This document shows, in pieces, positions 17,200-25,617 of a stretch of 64,000 bases of DNA. The DNA is from Oscillospiraceae bacterium (lineage in GTDB: Bacteria; Bacillota; Clostridia; Oscillospirales; Ruminococcaceae). How positions within the stretch are numbered: the stretch's first letter is position 1; every line of letters starts with the position of its first letter. The notes under the pieces are model-generated. The model worked only from the letters and a program-made list of their open reading frames with translations, was not told the origin of the DNA and did no database searches. Position numbers and translations under genes: made by a program. The stretch spans positions 1 through 64,000 of the forward strand of contig SVMZ01000007.1 of assembly GCA_015067185.1 (NCBI GenBank), given 5' to 3'.

Positions 17200-18129
17200 T
17201 TAATCCTCCTTATAGTCCGCGGGCTTATAGCGCTGGGCGTATTCCTGTAGCTTTTGCAGGTCGATCTGGGCTTGGAAGCGAGCCTGTGCTTCAAGGCAGG
17301 GGGTGAACAGGGTGGACTTGTCCATGTCCCACTCTCGGATGCCCTTGAGATATTCCGTGCGCCGTTTATCATCGAGAATGAAGGGTGTGATCTCATGACG
17401 CAGGCACTCCTTGAACATGAGCAGCCGACCTACGCGACCATTGCCGTCTGCAAAAGGATGGATACGCTCAAAGCGCACATGGAAGTCCAGGATCTGCGCC
17501 AGTTCCACTTTATCCAAGCTTTCGTATTCCGAGATTAGTGCGCTCATTTGGGATCCAATGTTCTTAGGCGGCGTGGTTTTTGTCTTGCCCAAGGTACAGG
17601 TATCTCTGCGATACTCGCCCGGATGAAACAGGAGCTTACGCTCCGCCATGGTACCGTAGCTGAGCATGGTATGCAGCTTGCGGATGTAGGATTGAGAGAT
17701 GCGCGCTGTGGCCGTCTCGATGATGTAGTTAATGCAGGCAATGTGGTTGTAAGCTTCGATCAGATCATCTACCTTGATGGGCTCAAAGCCCGTGGAGACC
17801 TTGCCTTTTTTGTAGACTTCTTCCACCTGGGTAAGCATGAGTCGGTTGCTTGCCAGACGGTTGGAGCTGTAGCAGAAGTTGATCTGTATGTAATCGTAGA
17901 GACCATGGTAGATCTTCTTGGTGCGCTGACGCTGCAGCTGCTTCACAAGCTTGGGGACTGTTGGTGCTTCCTGCTTCTTTCTTGTTGGACGTGCTGTGCC
18001 TTCCGGCACAAACCAAGCGCCTTCTTTTTGAACTGCGCCGGGGATTCTGCCGTCACGACAGTACCGACGAACCATTTGCTCGGTGGTATTCCATAAAACC
18101 GAGACTTCTTTTGTTGTCAAATAGTCCAT
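17200..18129 (-). CDS. Fic-domain AMP-transferase with N-terminal HTH; inhibitory Glu missing
   Basis: 309 residues. The N-terminus (1-45) is a MerR/excisionase-like helix-turn-helix (LTTKEVSVLWNTTEQMVRRY). The Fic core carries the complete active site H224-P-F-A-D-G-N-G-R-V-G-R235. Fic enzymes usually transfer AMP from ATP to a hydroxyl on a target protein and are held inactive by a helix with (S/T)-x3-E-G/N. The equivalent helix here is SSNRLASNRL (88-97), so the blocking Glu is Ala93. That predicts relief of autoinhibition (inference). It sits beside tnpV and within 210 bp of the tRNA-Ala attachment-like site. Target unknown. Confidence 0.92.
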   Translation of the reverse strand: MDYLTTKEVSVLWNTTEQMVRRYCRDGRIPGAVQKEGAWFVPEGTARPTRKKQEAPTVPKLVKQLQRQRTKKIYHGLYDYIQINFCYSSNRLASNRLMLTQVEEVYKKGKVSTGFEPIKVDDLIEAYNHIACINYIIETATARISQSYIRKLHTMLSYGTMAERKLLFHPGEYRRDTCTLGKTKTTPPKNIGSQMSALISEYESLDKVELAQILDFHVRFERIHPFADGNGRVGRLLMFKECLRHEITPFILDDKRRTEYLKGIREWDMDKSTLFTPCLEAQARFQAQIDLQKLQEYAQRYKPADYKED

Positions 18130-18167
18130 AAATCAAGTTTATTTCTTGTTGATATTACACAAAAACT

Positions 18168-18218
18168 GCGTTACTTTTCGGTTTTCGCGTTACTTTTCTG
18201 ACCAGAGTTTTGACCAGA
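18168..18218. repeat. Short direct repeats upstream of fic
   Basis: GCGTTACTTTTC occurs at 18168-18179 and 18187-18198 (19-bp offset). TGACCAGA occurs at 18199-18206 and 18211-18218 (12-bp offset). They lie between the fic start and the attachment-like site. They may be recombinase accessory sites or regulatory sites; nothing further can be said. Confidence 0.5.
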
Positions 18219-18276
18219 ATTAGGGCGAAACACCTTGTACAGAATGAAACTTTATAGATTTTTCTCGAATAAAATC

Positions 18277-18312
18277 GGACTAAATGGACGAATTGGATGA
18301 ATAGGACGAATA
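18277..18312. repeat. Four tandem 9-bp repeats next to tRNA-Ala fragment
   Basis: GGACTAAAT, GGACGAATT, GGATGAATA and GGACGAATA follow one another without gaps, ending 19 bp before the tRNA-like segment. Tyrosine integrases use short repeated arm or accessory sites beside the crossover core, and this arrangement fits that. No integrase gene lies in the window. Confidence 0.6.
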
Positions 18313-18331
18313 AATATAGCCGAGGAAGCCG

Positions 18332-18373
18332 ATGGCATTCAAGAGGTCAGCGGTTCGATTCTGCTTATCTTCA
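18332..18373 (+). other. tRNA-Ala(GGC) 3'-half fragment, probable attachment site
   Basis: These 42 nt read as the anticodon loop 3' side (TGGCAT), anticodon stem strand, a 5-nt variable loop (AGGTC), a T arm AGCGGTTCGATTCTGCT and an acceptor strand TATCTTC with discriminator A. This fits the 3' half of tRNA-Ala(GGC), keeping T at position 70. The upstream half of a tRNA is absent; sequence before 18332 does not fold. Such 3'-tRNA copies are what remains at one end of an element integrated into a tRNA gene. No second copy was seen in the window, so the other end is presumably outside it. Confidence 0.65.
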
Positions 18374-18394
18374 AGATTATTTTAGTATAACAAA

Positions 18395-18425
18395 ATAGAC
18401 ACATGGTAGTTTTTCATGTGTCTAT
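18395..18425. terminator. Bidirectional terminator downstream of the VWA gene
   Basis: ATAGACACATG and CATGTGTCTAT (18395-18405, 18415-18425) form an 11-bp stem with a 9-nt loop. On the minus strand it is followed by TTTTGTT, ending the VWA transcript. Confidence 0.75.
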
Positions 18426-18463
18426 CTTTATATAGCTTTGATGGTTATTTGGATTCTTCCCGA

Positions 18464-20338
18464 TCATTTTGTCTCATTTTTTCTGTGAGCGAAAACAAAT
18501 GCTGCAGTCATCATCAGAAGCATAGGAAGGACAACGAACATCCAGGGAGATGCGGCACCGCCAGTGCTGGGGTTGGCACTCTTCGGGACTTCTTCGTCAA
18601 AGATTTCGGTATAGCCGTCATCAAGGGGAACGCTTTCATCAAAGATGTCGGTGTACTCGCTGTTGTTATTATTGTTGCTGTTGTTATTATTGTTATTATT
18701 GTTATTATTGTTGTTATTGTTGTTTTCTTTTTCGCTGGGAGTGACGGTGTTTAGAGTAGCAGCTGTTACGGTGGGAATTTTTATTTCGTTAGTTGCGAAA
18801 GAACCGGTTTCGGTTTTAAATGTTTCTGTGGTCAAACCGTTGGAAGGATAAGTGGTGCTATAGCTGAACCCTGATTCCTTTGTATCAACGGAAACTTTGT
18901 AGGATAAAGTGTAGTTGTCGCTGCGCAGCATAGCGCCGTCTTTTACATACCATGTAAGCTTGTAAATAGTTCCGCTGGTGTTGCCGATAACATTTTGTCC
19001 GCCTCCAGCATAGTCCGAAGAAGCAACGCTTTCGACGATGACAGGAACTTCCTGAGCTGTGGGACGGTTTGCGTTGATCTGCCAACCACCATTGGTTTCG
19101 TCGTAGATAACCGTTCCGGTGCTGTTATCTGTTATTTTAATGGTACCCATTTGGAAATTAACCCATTTGCTCATATAGTCAGTAATAACAACATCGTTAT
19201 AGGGGGTAATAGAGAATTTGCTGACGTTTTGGGCTAAAATAGCGGGCAGATTAGCCATATTGCCTGCGGCAGTAAATGTAATTTTATCATTGCTGTCAAG
19301 GCTGCTCATCCAGTCAGTGGATCGGTTGGAGTCGATCAAATATATATTACGGATCTTGCTGTTTGCGGCAAGTGCAGCGCCTGCTGCGGCTGCGCGTGTA
19401 GCCGCATTAGTCTTGTTGCAGGTGTATGCACTGTTTCCATATGTGAGATAATAGTAGAAATCCTCAATTTGAGCGTGACCGTTATTCTGCCAATCGAGGA
19501 AAGCGCGTTCGGCCATGGATACAGGCTGGTTTTGGTTGATATCCATGCCGGATGCTGCAAAAACTTCTGCGAGGAGCTTGTCACCGTATGCAAGAAGTTC
19601 GTCACTTGTAAGTGCATCAAAAAAAGCGTTAAGGTCGCTGAGATCTTTTTCGCCGAAAATTTCGTTAAAGGCATTGGAACGTGTCAAAGAGGGATTGTTG
19701 AGAACATCAATAACTTCTGCCTCAAGAGCTATGGAGGCCAAAGCTTCTGTAGAACATATTGGTGTGGTGTTTTTCCAATTGGCGAAATCATAAGGGGTTT
19801 CGTCTGTATTTACTTCACCATCGCTGATGTAAACCACATATACGTTATCAATTTCATTGGCTCTGGCGTTGATGTATCTCTCGATGCCTGTGAAACCAGC
19901 TTCGCAGTTGGTGGAAGAACGGCCGTAAAGGAGACCGCCGGGGAGAGCGGGAAGTTTGCTGTTGAATTCGTCCATTGTTCTTGCGCTTTCAACAACAACG
20001 TTGTCACCAATTCCGAAAGTCATCAAAGTGATATGGGTTCTGCCGGAGCCATCCAGGATATCTTCTCCGACCTGAAGAAGAGCGGGACGAATAGTGGATG
20101 TCCAGTCATCGTCAGTTGAATAGGAACCATCTACCATAATGATGATCTCATCATGAACCTTGAGCTCATTTCCGGGTGTGGTGAGAGAAATTTCATAAAG
20201 ATTAGCATTTCTGTCAATCAACTGGCTGCTTTTTCGAGTAATGGCATTTTGGAGTGTTGCTTCTGAAGCAAAAGCTGTTATGGTGAATATAGCTGCAAGC
20301 ATACACACGACCAATAACATTGCGATTGTTTTTTTCAT
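18464..20338 (-). CDS. Secreted von Willebrand factor A-domain protein with poly-Asn stalk and sortase-like anchor
   Basis: 624 residues. A signal peptide (1-25, ending AFA|S) leads into a VWA domain whose metal-ion site is D70-G-S-Y-S. A later segment (NVYVVYISDGEVNTD) fits the rest of the fold. Near the C-terminus lie an almost pure asparagine run of more than 20 residues, a duplicated YT(D/E)IFDE(S/E)VP motif, then NPSTGG, a hydrophobic helix and RKNETK. That tail looks like a sortase signal of the NPxTG kind followed by a membrane anchor. A surface adhesin or surface-complex subunit is likely; the ligand is unknown. ATG 20338 follows AGGTGA. Confidence 0.85.
   Translation of the reverse strand: MKKTIAMLLVVCMLAAIFTITAFASEATLQNAITRKSSQLIDRNANLYEISLTTPGNELKVHDEIIIMVDGSYSTDDDWTSTIRPALLQVGEDILDGSGRTHITLMTFGIGDNVVVESARTMDEFNSKLPALPGGLLYGRSSTNCEAGFTGIERYINARANEIDNVYVVYISDGEVNTDETPYDFANWKNTTPICSTEALASIALEAEVIDVLNNPSLTRSNAFNEIFGEKDLSDLNAFFDALTSDELLAYGDKLLAEVFAASGMDINQNQPVSMAERAFLDWQNNGHAQIEDFYYYLTYGNSAYTCNKTNAATRAAAAGAALAANSKIRNIYLIDSNRSTDWMSSLDSNDKITFTAAGNMANLPAILAQNVSKFSITPYNDVVITDYMSKWVNFQMGTIKITDNSTGTVIYDETNGGWQINANRPTAQEVPVIVESVASSDYAGGGQNVIGNTSGTIYKLTWYVKDGAMLRSDNYTLSYKVSVDTKESGFSYSTTYPSNGLTTETFKTETGSFATNEIKIPTVTAATLNTVTPSEKENNNNNNNNNNNNNNNSNNNNNSEYTDIFDESVPLDDGYTEIFDEEVPKSANPSTGGAASPWMFVVLPMLLMMTAAFVFAHRKNETK
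18661..18725. repeat. Trinucleotide microsatellite encoding poly-Asn
   Basis: A GTT/ATT (plus strand) array of about 65 bp encodes the asparagine run in the VWA protein on the minus strand, interrupted once by a GCT triplet (Ser). Slippage in this array would change stalk length in 3-bp steps without frameshift. Confidence 0.85.
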
Positions 20339-20644
20339 AATATATCACCTACTGATTAGATTTTACCTCTTTTTACTTTTACAGTAGAGTAAAATTTGAG
20401 GTTGCTTAGTTTGTGCTTTAAATATAGCATGTAACAGTCACACGGATGGTCACAAGTCTATAAAAATAATATATATTTTTGGAATTATATCAAAAGGGTT
20501 CTTTTATTTCTGTGTTTTGGCGGAAAGTGAGGTGTGCTTATGATAAATACTGTGGAAAATATTTGTTTGGTGTTATGAAAAATCGGCAGGTACAAGACGG
20601 ATGGAAATGAGGAAAATAAAGTAATTTATGAGAAGAATACAGAT

Positions 20645-20673
20645 TGAATTGATGGGAGAAATATGATATACTG
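20645..20673 (+). promoter_or_regulatory. Promoter of the rhamnosidase gene
   Basis: TTGAAT (20645-20650) and TATACT (20668-20673) are 17 bp apart, about 40 bp before the start codon. The rest of the 20339-20644 gap is AT-rich and must hold the VWA promoter on the other strand. I saw no gene there. Confidence 0.65.
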
Positions 20674-20711
20674 AAAAAAGTTCGGACAAAAATGTGAAAA
20701 GGAGAACTGCT

Positions 20712-23288
20712 ATGAGTATTTTTACTCCCATCAACCTGAGAGTAAATCGCGGAAGCTCTAAAGCTGCCGTGGTAGCTAATCAGACACCGGTTTTTTCATG
20801 GGGAATCAAACATGAGGACAATAACCGCAGGCAGAAAGCATGGAATATCAGAGTGATTGACCTGAATGATTCTGAAAGATTGCTGTGGGATTCCGGTTGG
20901 GTATGTTCTGATGAACAGGAGGCCGTCTATGCAGGCGAAGCATTGGCAAGCGGACGTCGAATCTGCTGGGAACTCACGCTGAAGGATGATGCAGGCAACG
21001 TCAGCGCATCGGTCTGTGCAGAGTTTCTGACCGCTCTTTTGGGAGAGTGGCAGGCAGGCTGGATTGCGCCGCAGGAAGGTTATGGCAAAGCAGCTATCTA
21101 TTTTCGCCGTGAATTTGAGGTGAAAGAAGGACTGAAGAATGCCGTTCTTTTCTGCTGCGGTATCGGTTATCAGTATGTCACCGTTAACGGTATTTCTGCC
21201 GATTGCACTGAGTTGGGTGAGTCTCTCATGCAGCCGGCCTTCACCAATTATAATGAATATTGCAGCTATGTCACCATTCCCATCAACGGACTGATCAACG
21301 ACTGCGAAAACTGTCTTGGTATCGTTGTTGCCAACGGTTGGCGCAATAATGCAGATGATAACATTCTTTATATCGAGAATGCCAAGCACGGCATGAAAAT
21401 GGCGTTTAGTGGTACCCCTGAACTGACGGCACAGCTGATGCTGGAATATGATGACGGTCATACCGAATGGATCCTGACCGACGAAAGCTGGCAGTGCGGC
21501 AAGGGCGGCGTAACCTATGCCGATGTCTTCAACGGTGAGAGATTTGATGCCCGCCTGGAACCCTGGGGATTTGATACCTGCGGTTTTGAAGGGGAGGGAT
21601 TTGAGAACGCTGCTGTTGCCAAAGCTCCCGCCGGAGAGCTTCGTCCGCAGATCATTGAGCCGATCGTGGAGCAGAAACGCTATCCCGCAAAAACGGTCAC
21701 CCCATTGGGCAACTGTAAATACCTTGTTGATTTTGGTACCAATATTGCCGGTTGGGTAGAATTGTGCATCCCGGCTTTGGAGGCAGGTACCGAGATCACA
21801 CTGATCCATGCGGAAGAGCTGGATGAGGAAAAAGAACTGCACATGGCCAATCTGCGTAAGGCAGAGCAGAAGGATGTCTATATCTCCGACGGTGAAGAGG
21901 CTCTGTGGGCTCCGAAGTTCACCTATCACGGTTTCCGTTGGGCAACCATCGAGGGTATTCCAGCTTTTGAGGCCGAGATGGCCGAGGCGGTTTCGGTATA
22001 CAACGATGTGGACAGTGGCAGCTTTTTCGAGTGCGGCAGCGCCGTTGCCAATGCCATTCAGCAGATTATTGTCCAGACAGAACGTGACAATATCCACGGC
22101 ATCCTCACTGACTGCCCGCAGCGTGACGAACGTCAGGGCTGGATGAACGATGCAACAGTTCGCTTTGAAGAGACTCCCTATAACTTTGATGTGGGCCGCA
22201 TCTTCCCGAAGGTGATCGATGATATCATTGCCGATCAGGGTGAAAACGGTGCCATAACCTGTACGGCTCCCTTCGTCTGGGGACAGCGTCCGGGTGATCC
22301 GGTTTGCTCCTCCTTCCTCGTTGCTGGTGTCCAGAATCTGATGCACAATGGTGATATTGAGACATTGAAGCGGGTATATCCCAACTATAAAGCATGGAAT
22401 GCGTTCCTTGCTTCCGAGGCGGAAAAGGGCAATGGTATTGTAGAATACAGCTATTATGGTGATTGGGCCGGTCCAGAGGATGGCTGTGAGGCTCCTGAGG
22501 TTGCAAGGTCTGGTATCACCCCCGGGGCACTCATGTCCACAGGATATCACTATTATAACTACATCCTTCTTGCAAAAATAGCAGAATATCTTGGTATGAA
22601 AGAAGAGATGAAAGAAAATCTCACCTGTGCAGCCAAGGTGAAGAAGGCGTTCCTTGAAAAATGGTGGAACGAGGAAACAGGTATTGTTGCAACCGGATCC
22701 CAGGCATGCCAGGCCTTTGCACTGTGGCTGGGTATCCTTCCCGAAGAAGGCAGAGTGCTTGCAGCGGAAAAGCTCAATGAGGCTGTTGTTTCTGTTGGCA
22801 CAAGAATTACTACAGGAAATCTCTGTACAAGATACCTGTTTGACATGCTGGCGGAATACGGCTATGTCGATACTGCATGGGCACTCATTACCCGTGAAGA
22901 GTATCCTTCCTGGGGCTATATGCTTCAAAATGGTGCAACTACGGTATGGGAACGCTTTGAGATGAAAGAAAACGGCGGTATGAACTCCCATAACCATCCT
23001 ATGTTTGGTGCGGTGGGTTATTGGTTTTATGCCTATGTGGCCGGTGTTCGTCCCTCTGCTCCCGGATGGAAGACTTTCACCGTGAAGCCCTATATTCCGG
23101 AAAAACTGACCTTCGCTGAGGCAAAGGTTAATTCCGTCAAAGGAGAGATCCGTGTCAAGTGGCTGAAACGCTACGGTAAGTGCATCCTCTCGGTCGTTGT
23201 TCCATTTGGCTGCACCGCTGTTGTGGAGTTTGACGGTAAAACCGAAACAGTTGGCGCAGGATTCCATACCTTTGAAACAAAGCTGTGA
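20712..23288 (+). CDS. GH78 family alpha-L-rhamnosidase
   Basis: 858 residues from ATG 20712, with AAGGAG 7 nt upstream (a GTG at 20694 precedes that site). Hydrolyses terminal alpha-L-rhamnose from plant glycosides or polysaccharides. The catalytic motif DCPQRDERQGWMNDA is the GH78 signature and carries the general acid. NGATTVWERF near the C-terminus is the second conserved aromatic/acid motif. N-terminal beta domains precede the (alpha/alpha)6 barrel as usual. There is no signal peptide, so the enzyme is cytoplasmic and acts on imported oligosaccharides. No rhamnose catabolic genes are adjacent. Confidence 0.93.
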   Translation: MSIFTPINLRVNRGSSKAAVVANQTPVFSWGIKHEDNNRRQKAWNIRVIDLNDSERLLWDSGWVCSDEQEAVYAGEALASGRRICWELTLKDDAGNVSASVCAEFLTALLGEWQAGWIAPQEGYGKAAIYFRREFEVKEGLKNAVLFCCGIGYQYVTVNGISADCTELGESLMQPAFTNYNEYCSYVTIPINGLINDCENCLGIVVANGWRNNADDNILYIENAKHGMKMAFSGTPELTAQLMLEYDDGHTEWILTDESWQCGKGGVTYADVFNGERFDARLEPWGFDTCGFEGEGFENAAVAKAPAGELRPQIIEPIVEQKRYPAKTVTPLGNCKYLVDFGTNIAGWVELCIPALEAGTEITLIHAEELDEEKELHMANLRKAEQKDVYISDGEEALWAPKFTYHGFRWATIEGIPAFEAEMAEAVSVYNDVDSGSFFECGSAVANAIQQIIVQTERDNIHGILTDCPQRDERQGWMNDATVRFEETPYNFDVGRIFPKVIDDIIADQGENGAITCTAPFVWGQRPGDPVCSSFLVAGVQNLMHNGDIETLKRVYPNYKAWNAFLASEAEKGNGIVEYSYYGDWAGPEDGCEAPEVARSGITPGALMSTGYHYYNYILLAKIAEYLGMKEEMKENLTCAAKVKKAFLEKWWNEETGIVATGSQACQAFALWLGILPEEGRVLAAEKLNEAVVSVGTRITTGNLCTRYLFDMLAEYGYVDTAWALITREEYPSWGYMLQNGATTVWERFEMKENGGMNSHNHPMFGAVGYWFYAYVAGVRPSAPGWKTFTVKPYIPEKLTFAEAKVNSVKGEIRVKWLKRYGKCILSVVVPFGCTAVVEFDGKTETVGAGFHTFETKL

Positions 23289-23353
23289 AAAACTTTCTCG
23301 TGCAACCATAGTAAGTTAAACAAAACGTTTGGTTGATAACAAAATAATAAAAG

Positions 23354-23397
23354 AGCTGTCGGACAGAAATCTTAACGGGATTTTGCGGCAGCTTTTT
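23354..23397 (+). terminator. Terminator of the rhamnosidase gene
   Basis: AGCTGTC (23354-23360) pairs with GGCAGCT (23387-23393), with an inner AAATC/GATTT stem, followed by TTTTT. The remaining sequence to 23548 holds no gene I can support. Confidence 0.65.
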
Positions 23398-23548
23398 TGT
23401 TTGAAGTTTGGAAGATTTTTGGATAAGTGAGATTTTGGCTGAAAAACAGCGAGATATGTCAAAGGAATGATTGACGGGAAGGGGCAAAAAATATATAATT
23501 AAAGTTAATGTAAGCTGTTAAATTGTAAAGAAGCGGAGGAAATCTCTT

Positions 23549-24451
23549 TTGAGAGGTTGGATCATATACAACGCATTTTTAGGAACAAAATTTACCCAAC
23601 AGGCACAACAGCTGATTGCAGCAGCAGAAAAACTGGGGGTGACATTGGAGCCGAAGGCGAGTACAGAAGTTTTGTATTTGGCAAGTTCGGAGGGATTCCA
23701 ACTACTCTCGGGGGAAGCTCTGCCGGATTTTGTGCTGTTCTGGGATAAAGATATCCGCCTGGCGCAGGCACTTGAAGGAATGGGTGTAAGACTGTTTAAT
23801 ACATCAAGAGCAATTGAACTCTGTGATGATAAGTCACTGACTCATTTTGCGCTGCAAAAGGCAGGAATACCGATGCCGGATACGATTTTTGTGCCCAAAA
23901 CCTATGAGGGAATCGGGTATGGCAATGCCGCTTTTTTGGAGAATGCAGCAGCGGCGCTGAGTTTTCCCATTGTGGTTAAAGAATGGTTTGGTTCTTTTGG
24001 TCAGCAGGTGTATCTGGCAAATAATTTGGAAGAACTGTATGAGATCGTTGCACGCACCGCTCCAAAACCCTTACTGCTTCAGAAGATGGTGAAAAGCAGC
24101 GTAGGGCGGGATGTTAGGCTGAATGTGGTGGGCGGACAGGTGGTAGTCTCCATGTACCGTACCGCTAAAAGTGGCGATTTCCGTTCCAACATCACCAACG
24201 GTGGTTCTGCTGTAACATATACACCAACCCGGGAAGAGACAAAACTTGCAGAAGAATGCTGCCGTATTCTGGGATTGGACTTTGGCGGAGTGGATATTCT
24301 TTTCGGAGAACGTGGTCCTGTTGTGTGCGAGGTGAACTCCAATGCACATATGAAAAATATTCGTGATGTGACAGGAATTGATGTGGCAGAGTATATTGCT
24401 GCTCATATTGTCAGGGAAATCTACGGAGAAAGGGGCTGTGTGATTCGATGA
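23549..24451 (+). CDS. RimK-type ATP-grasp ligase (first of a tandem pair)
   Basis: 300 residues from a TTG at 23549 placed by GGAGGA 8 nt upstream; no ATG fits. ATP-grasp features are CDDKSLTHFALQKAGIPMPDT, IVVKEWFGSFGQQV (ATP-binding Lys and the G-rich loop), LLLQKMV, RDVRLNVVG and the metal-binding end VVCEVNSNAHMKNI. RimK-like enzymes join a carboxylate, via acyl-phosphate, to an amine such as an amino acid. Substrates cannot be read. It overlaps the next gene by 4 nt (ATGA), and a second ATP-grasp, a redoxin and a nitroreductase follow. Confidence 0.85.
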   Translation: MRGWIIYNAFLGTKFTQQAQQLIAAAEKLGVTLEPKASTEVLYLASSEGFQLLSGEALPDFVLFWDKDIRLAQALEGMGVRLFNTSRAIELCDDKSLTHFALQKAGIPMPDTIFVPKTYEGIGYGNAAFLENAAAALSFPIVVKEWFGSFGQQVYLANNLEELYEIVARTAPKPLLLQKMVKSSVGRDVRLNVVGGQVVVSMYRTAKSGDFRSNITNGGSAVTYTPTREETKLAEECCRILGLDFGGVDILFGERGPVVCEVNSNAHMKNIRDVTGIDVAEYIAAHIVREIYGERGCVIR

Positions 24452-25323
24452 GCTTTCATTGCTGGCTGATATATTCTATACCGGAAGCAAAGCGAAATGA
24501 GAGAAATATCCTCTTTTATTGTGAAGAATCGGCGAAGGTTGGTATAAATTTAGATGTTTTATACCGGGAGTATATAAAAATCGGTACCAATCGAGGAAAA
24601 CTGACGATACAGTATAACGGAGAAGAGCGCCTCCTGCCGGATTTTGTCATCTGTCGTACATTGGATTCGCTGCTGACACGTCAGCTTGAGATGATGGGAG
24701 TGCCGGTTTTCAATAACTCTTTCGTGGCAGAGATCACCGGAGATAAGGCGCGGACATATCAATATCTTTCCGGAAAAAATATTCCAATGCCGGCAACAAA
24801 TTTTGTCAGATCATGGGAAGAGCCTCCCATACTGGCGGAGGAGATGTTCCCAATTGTGGCAAAGCCCTGCTGCGGCAGAGGCGGCTATGCGGTGGAACTG
24901 ATAAAAGAGCAGGCACGTCTTACAACATATGCCGGGGAACGGAAGGCGGCAGCGGAAGACTATGTGCTGCAGCAGCCGTCAGGCATGCCGGGAAGAGATT
25001 TGCGGGTCTATGTAATCGGCAGAGAACCCATAGCGGCGATGCTGCGTATATCCTCCGGACAGGATATCAGGGCCAATTTCTGTCTCGGTGGGGAAGCAAA
25101 AAGATATGAATTGAGCGGGGAAGAGAGGGCGTTGGTGGACCGGATTACCGCGCAGTTCGATTTCGGTCTGGTTGGTGTGGATTTCCTGTTTGACAGTGAT
25201 GGTTCAATGATGCTCAATGAAATTGAGGATGTAGTTGGTGCCAGAATGATCTATACCTATACAGATATCAATTTAGTGGGAAGATATCTTGAATATATAA
25301 CGAGAAGACTAAAGGAGAAGTGA
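24448..25323 (+). CDS. RimK-type ATP-grasp ligase (second of a tandem pair)
   Basis: 291 residues, starting in the ATGA overlap with the upstream gene. It has the same layout: TGDKARTYQYLSGKNIPMPAT, FPIVAKPCCGRGGYAV (ATP-binding Lys and loop), DYVLQQP, GRDLRVYVIG and MMLNEIEDVVGARM. It is clearly diverged from its neighbour in the N-terminal substrate-binding third, so the two probably act on different or sequential substrates. The last metal-site residue pattern is N-E-I-E-D rather than N-x-N. The product might be a peptide-like or amidated small molecule; that is speculation. Confidence 0.85.
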   Translation: MSFHCWLIYSIPEAKRNERNILFYCEESAKVGINLDVLYREYIKIGTNRGKLTIQYNGEERLLPDFVICRTLDSLLTRQLEMMGVPVFNNSFVAEITGDKARTYQYLSGKNIPMPATNFVRSWEEPPILAEEMFPIVAKPCCGRGGYAVELIKEQARLTTYAGERKAAAEDYVLQQPSGMPGRDLRVYVIGREPIAAMLRISSGQDIRANFCLGGEAKRYELSGEERALVDRITAQFDFGLVGVDFLFDSDGSMMLNEIEDVVGARMIYTYTDINLVGRYLEYITRRLKEK

Positions 25324-25324
25324 A

Positions 25325-25594
25325 ATGAGTAAGTTGTTGATGTTCATGTTTGAAGGCTGCCCCTATTGCAGAAGAGCTTTGGGATATATGAGAGAGCTAA
25401 GAGAAAGTGACCCCAGGTATGAAAAAATTGAGATTGAAATGATTGATGAGAAAAAGCAGCCTGCGGTAGCAGATCGGTATGATTACTATTTTGTTCCCAC
25501 CTACTACAAAGTAGAGGGAGAAAAATGTGAGAAAATCCATGAAGGAGCAGCGTCCCGGGAGGATGTTATCCGTGTGCTGGAGAGTTGTCTGTAA
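25325..25594 (+). CDS. Glutaredoxin-like protein, CPYC active site
   Basis: 89 residues. MSKLLMFMFEGCPYCRRALG gives a thioredoxin-fold strand followed by C12-P-Y-C15, the classical dithiol glutaredoxin motif, and VPTYYK supplies the cis-proline. Likely reduces disulfides or delivers electrons to a partner. Starts 1 nt after the second ATP-grasp stop, so translation is coupled. It may serve the neighbouring nitroreductase or keep a thiol product reduced (inference). Confidence 0.88.
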   Translation: MSKLLMFMFEGCPYCRRALGYMRELRESDPRYEKIEIEMIDEKKQPAVADRYDYYFVPTYYKVEGEKCEKIHEGAASREDVIRVLESCL

Positions 25595-25617
25595 TAAAAG
25601 AGAGGGAGAAAACCAAA

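Noticed and set aside
18332..18373. Intact tRNA-Ala gene
   Set aside because: The 5' acceptor strand, D arm and anticodon 5' stem are absent upstream, so only a 3' fragment is present.
18661..18725. Possible CRISPR-like or regulatory repeat array
   Set aside because: The 3-bp period and in-frame coding of Asn show a coding microsatellite; there are no spacers. No CRISPR array was seen anywhere in the window.
20796..23309. 837-codon open frame antisense to the rhamnosidase gene
   Set aside because: Its translation lacks any recognisable motif, has no ribosome binding site, and mirrors the codon bias of the clear GH78 gene on the other strand.
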